From Bacteroides congonensis (lineage in GTDB: Bacteria > Bacteroidota > Bacteroidia > Bacteroidales > Bacteroidaceae): DNA of 64,000 bases. The stretch lies in assembly GCF_900130125.1 (NCBI RefSeq), contig NZ_FQXY01000011.1:558001-622000 (forward strand), in the 5' to 3' direction. Each line of letters starts with the position of its first letter. Position 1 is the first letter of the stretch. The translations under genes were made by a program, and so were the position numbers. Below, one piece after another: positions 62,859 through 64,000 of this stretch. The notes under the pieces were generated by a model, which made no database searches, was not told the origin of the DNA, and was given only the letters and a program-made list of their open reading frames with translations.

Positions 62859-63308
62859 TTATTTGTTCGAAGCAGAATTATCATCCGTTTCTGTGTAGAT
62901 GACCTCAATTCCTGCCCGTTTTAATAACTCTATTCCATCTTCCAGGCGATAATGCTCGGAGTAAACTACCCGCTTGATTCCTGCCTGTATGATTAACTTT
63001 GCACATTCGATGCAGGGGGAAGCCGTGACATACATCGTGGCTCCGTCACTACTGTTGTTTGAACGTGCTATTTTAGTAATGGCGTTTGCTTCCGCATGCA
63101 GGACGTATGGCTTTGTCAAGTTGTTTTCATCTTCGCATACGTTCTCGAAGCCGGAAGGCGTTCCGTTATACCCGTCGGAGATAATCATTTTATCCTTAAC
63201 GATTAAGGCTCCTACTTTACGGCGTTGACAATAGGAATTTTCAGCCCAAATGCTAGCCATACGTATATAACGTTTGTCAAGTTCTAATTGTTTCTTTTCT
63301 GAGTCCAT
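62859..63308 (-). CDS. dCMP/cytidine deaminase-family protein
   Basis: This 149-residue protein has the zinc deaminase motif His71-Ala-Glu73 (VLHAEANAI) and Pro-Cys99-x-x-Cys102 (SPCIECAKLI). GTPSGF and the preceding N-terminal helix are typical of dCMP deaminases (ComEB type), which make dUMP for thymidylate. It is 30 bp upstream of ctpA on the same strand. Confidence 0.93.
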   Translation of the reverse strand: MDSEKKQLELDKRYIRMASIWAENSYCQRRKVGALIVKDKMIISDGYNGTPSGFENVCEDENNLTKPYVLHAEANAITKIARSNNSSDGATMYVTASPCIECAKLIIQAGIKRVVYSEHYRLEDGIELLKRAGIEVIYTETDDNSASNK

Positions 63309-63321
63309 GTCGTTTTGCTGA

Positions 63322-63831
63322 TTAGTTATTTACTACACGGAAAACCATACGGAAAGTTTGTTGGCTTCCGGCAGGCTTATATAAAAGGTATAAGTTTTTA
63401 TTATCCCCTTCATACGATGTCGCATTGTTGAGGCCTTGTATGAAGCTTTTGGCTAGTTTGTCTCCACCATCATTTCCTTCGGTGATATTGGCGTTGAAGT
63501 CATTGTTTTTGCCGTTTGCGCTCCAGGTTCCTGCAAGGGAATAAGAAGCGACTACAGTTCCTCTTATTTTTCCACTGATGAGATCTCCTTCAGCTACGCC
63601 TTCAAATATGACATTGTATGTTCCATTTTTATTAAGCTCTTCAATACTTTTCTTTTTTTCCGCTTCATTCTCCCAAAAACCGAACATTTCGTGACCACCA
63701 TCCACTGTGATATAGTTCAATTTCCACGTTTTTCCTGTAAAGATGGCAGCTACATCATCTGTATCGTTGCACCCTGCAAATAAGGGAAGCAATAGGAATA
63801 AACCTACTATTTGAAATATATTCTTCTTCAT
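63322..63831 (-). CDS. DUF4847-like lipoprotein
   Basis: This 169-residue protein has a signal peptide with lipobox Cys near residue 21 (LFAGC) and a compact beta-rich domain starting GKTWKLNYITVDGG, with later SYSLAGTWSANGKNNDFNANI. This resembles Bacteroides lipocalin-like DUF4847 proteins, recalled rather than searched. It lies between the M3 peptidase gene and the deaminase gene, all on the minus strand. Confidence 0.7.
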   Translation of the reverse strand: MKKNIFQIVGLFLLLPLFAGCNDTDDVAAIFTGKTWKLNYITVDGGHEMFGFWENEAEKKKSIEELNKNGTYNVIFEGVAEGDLISGKIRGTVVASYSLAGTWSANGKNNDFNANITEGNDGGDKLAKSFIQGLNNATSYEGDNKNLYLLYKPAGSQQTFRMVFRVVNN

Positions 63832-63854
63832 ACCTAATATTTAATACTTGATAC

Positions 63855-64000
63855 TTATTTCTTAATTCCGTTTCTGATTAATAAAGCGTCAATAGTCGGT
63901 TCCTGCCCGCGGAAGCGTTTGTAAAGCGTCATCGGATGCTCCGTACCCCCTTTAGACAGGATATTGGTGCGGAACGAGTCAGCAACTTCCTGATTGAATA
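63855..64000 (-). CDS. M3-family metallopeptidase (Dcp-like), C-terminal end only
   Basis: The last 48 codons read on the minus strand as ADSFRTNILSKGGTEHPM...YKRFRGQEPTIDALLIRNGIKK and stop. The FRGQEP-x-x-DALL ending is typical of M3 peptidyl-dipeptidases such as Dcp. The catalytic HExxH lies outside the window. Confidence 0.8.
   Translation of the reverse strand, partial: FNQEVADSFRTNILSKGGTEHPMTLYKRFRGQEPTIDALLIRNGIKK

Overview
The window reads as a chromosomal stretch of a gut Bacteroides, probably near the B. thetaiotaomicron/B. ovatus group. The evidence is the -7 boxes of the TAnnTTTG type, SusC/SusD pairs, a hybrid two-component regulator, type V (Mfa/Fim) pilus genes, lipoprotein signal peptides throughout and weak ribosome binding sites. 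This assignment rests on gene content and motif reading alone; no search was run.

Layout. 1-3.0 kb: the start of a cut lipoprotein gene, a repeat-rich spacer, then an NfeD-like/flotillin operon on the minus strand. 3.0-12.4 kb: a minus-strand type V pilus cluster (DUF3575, DUF3868/OmpA, major pilin, FimB/Mfa2 anchor, fimbrillin-like tip lipoprotein, large DUF4906-like lipoprotein, small ORF). 12.7-20.3 kb, plus strand: a small lipoprotein, a hybrid two-component regulator whose phosphoacceptor His is Gln, truA, an EamA transporter and a DUF3256-like protein. 20.3-56.7 kb: a large host-glycan (mucin/blood-group) utilisation region. 56.7-64 kb: housekeeping genes (tRNA-Gly, tRNA-Tyr, ribH, TPR protein, recF, dciA-like, PHP phosphatase, 5-FCL, CtpA protease, dCMP deaminase, DUF4847-like lipoprotein, end of an M3 peptidase).

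The glycan region holds two related polysaccharide utilisation loci transcribed away from each other. PUL-A (minus) is fecR-susC-susD-surface lipoprotein-M60 peptidase-M60 peptidase-GH109-YitT-GH2 galactosidase-sugar kinase, which from memory resembles the mucin O-glycan locus BT4240-BT4250 of B. thetaiotaomicron. PUL-B (plus) is fecR-susC-susD-surface lipoprotein-M60 peptidase-ECF sigma, followed by a convergent second GH109. Between them lie an ECF sigma gene and a GH110 alpha-1,3-galactosidase. The inferred job is to cut O-glycosylated mucin peptides at the cell surface, import the glycopeptides or glycans, and strip alpha-Gal, alpha-GalNAc and beta-Gal caps, with GalNAc/GlcNAc phosphorylated in the cytoplasm.

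The most striking observation is that BOTH fecR anti-sigma genes are split into two oppositely oriented halves, exactly at perfect 18-19 bp inverted repeats sharing the core AGTTC-N5-GAACT. Flipping each segment (about 1.1 kb and about 0.4 kb) rebuilds a full 312-313 residue FecR. Each invertible segment carries the cytosolic anti-sigma domain plus a shared promoter-like motif TGTRGGG-N15-GTGTATTTA. Variants of this motif also precede the GH110 and GH109 genes. The arrangement looks like a phase switch that toggles each FecR between a soluble N-terminal fragment and a membrane-spanning sensor, and at the same time redirects a sigma-dependent promoter between the sigma or GH110 gene and the susCD operon. 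Inside the larger invertible segment sit seven 22-bp dyad repeats framed by ~130-bp inverted repeats.
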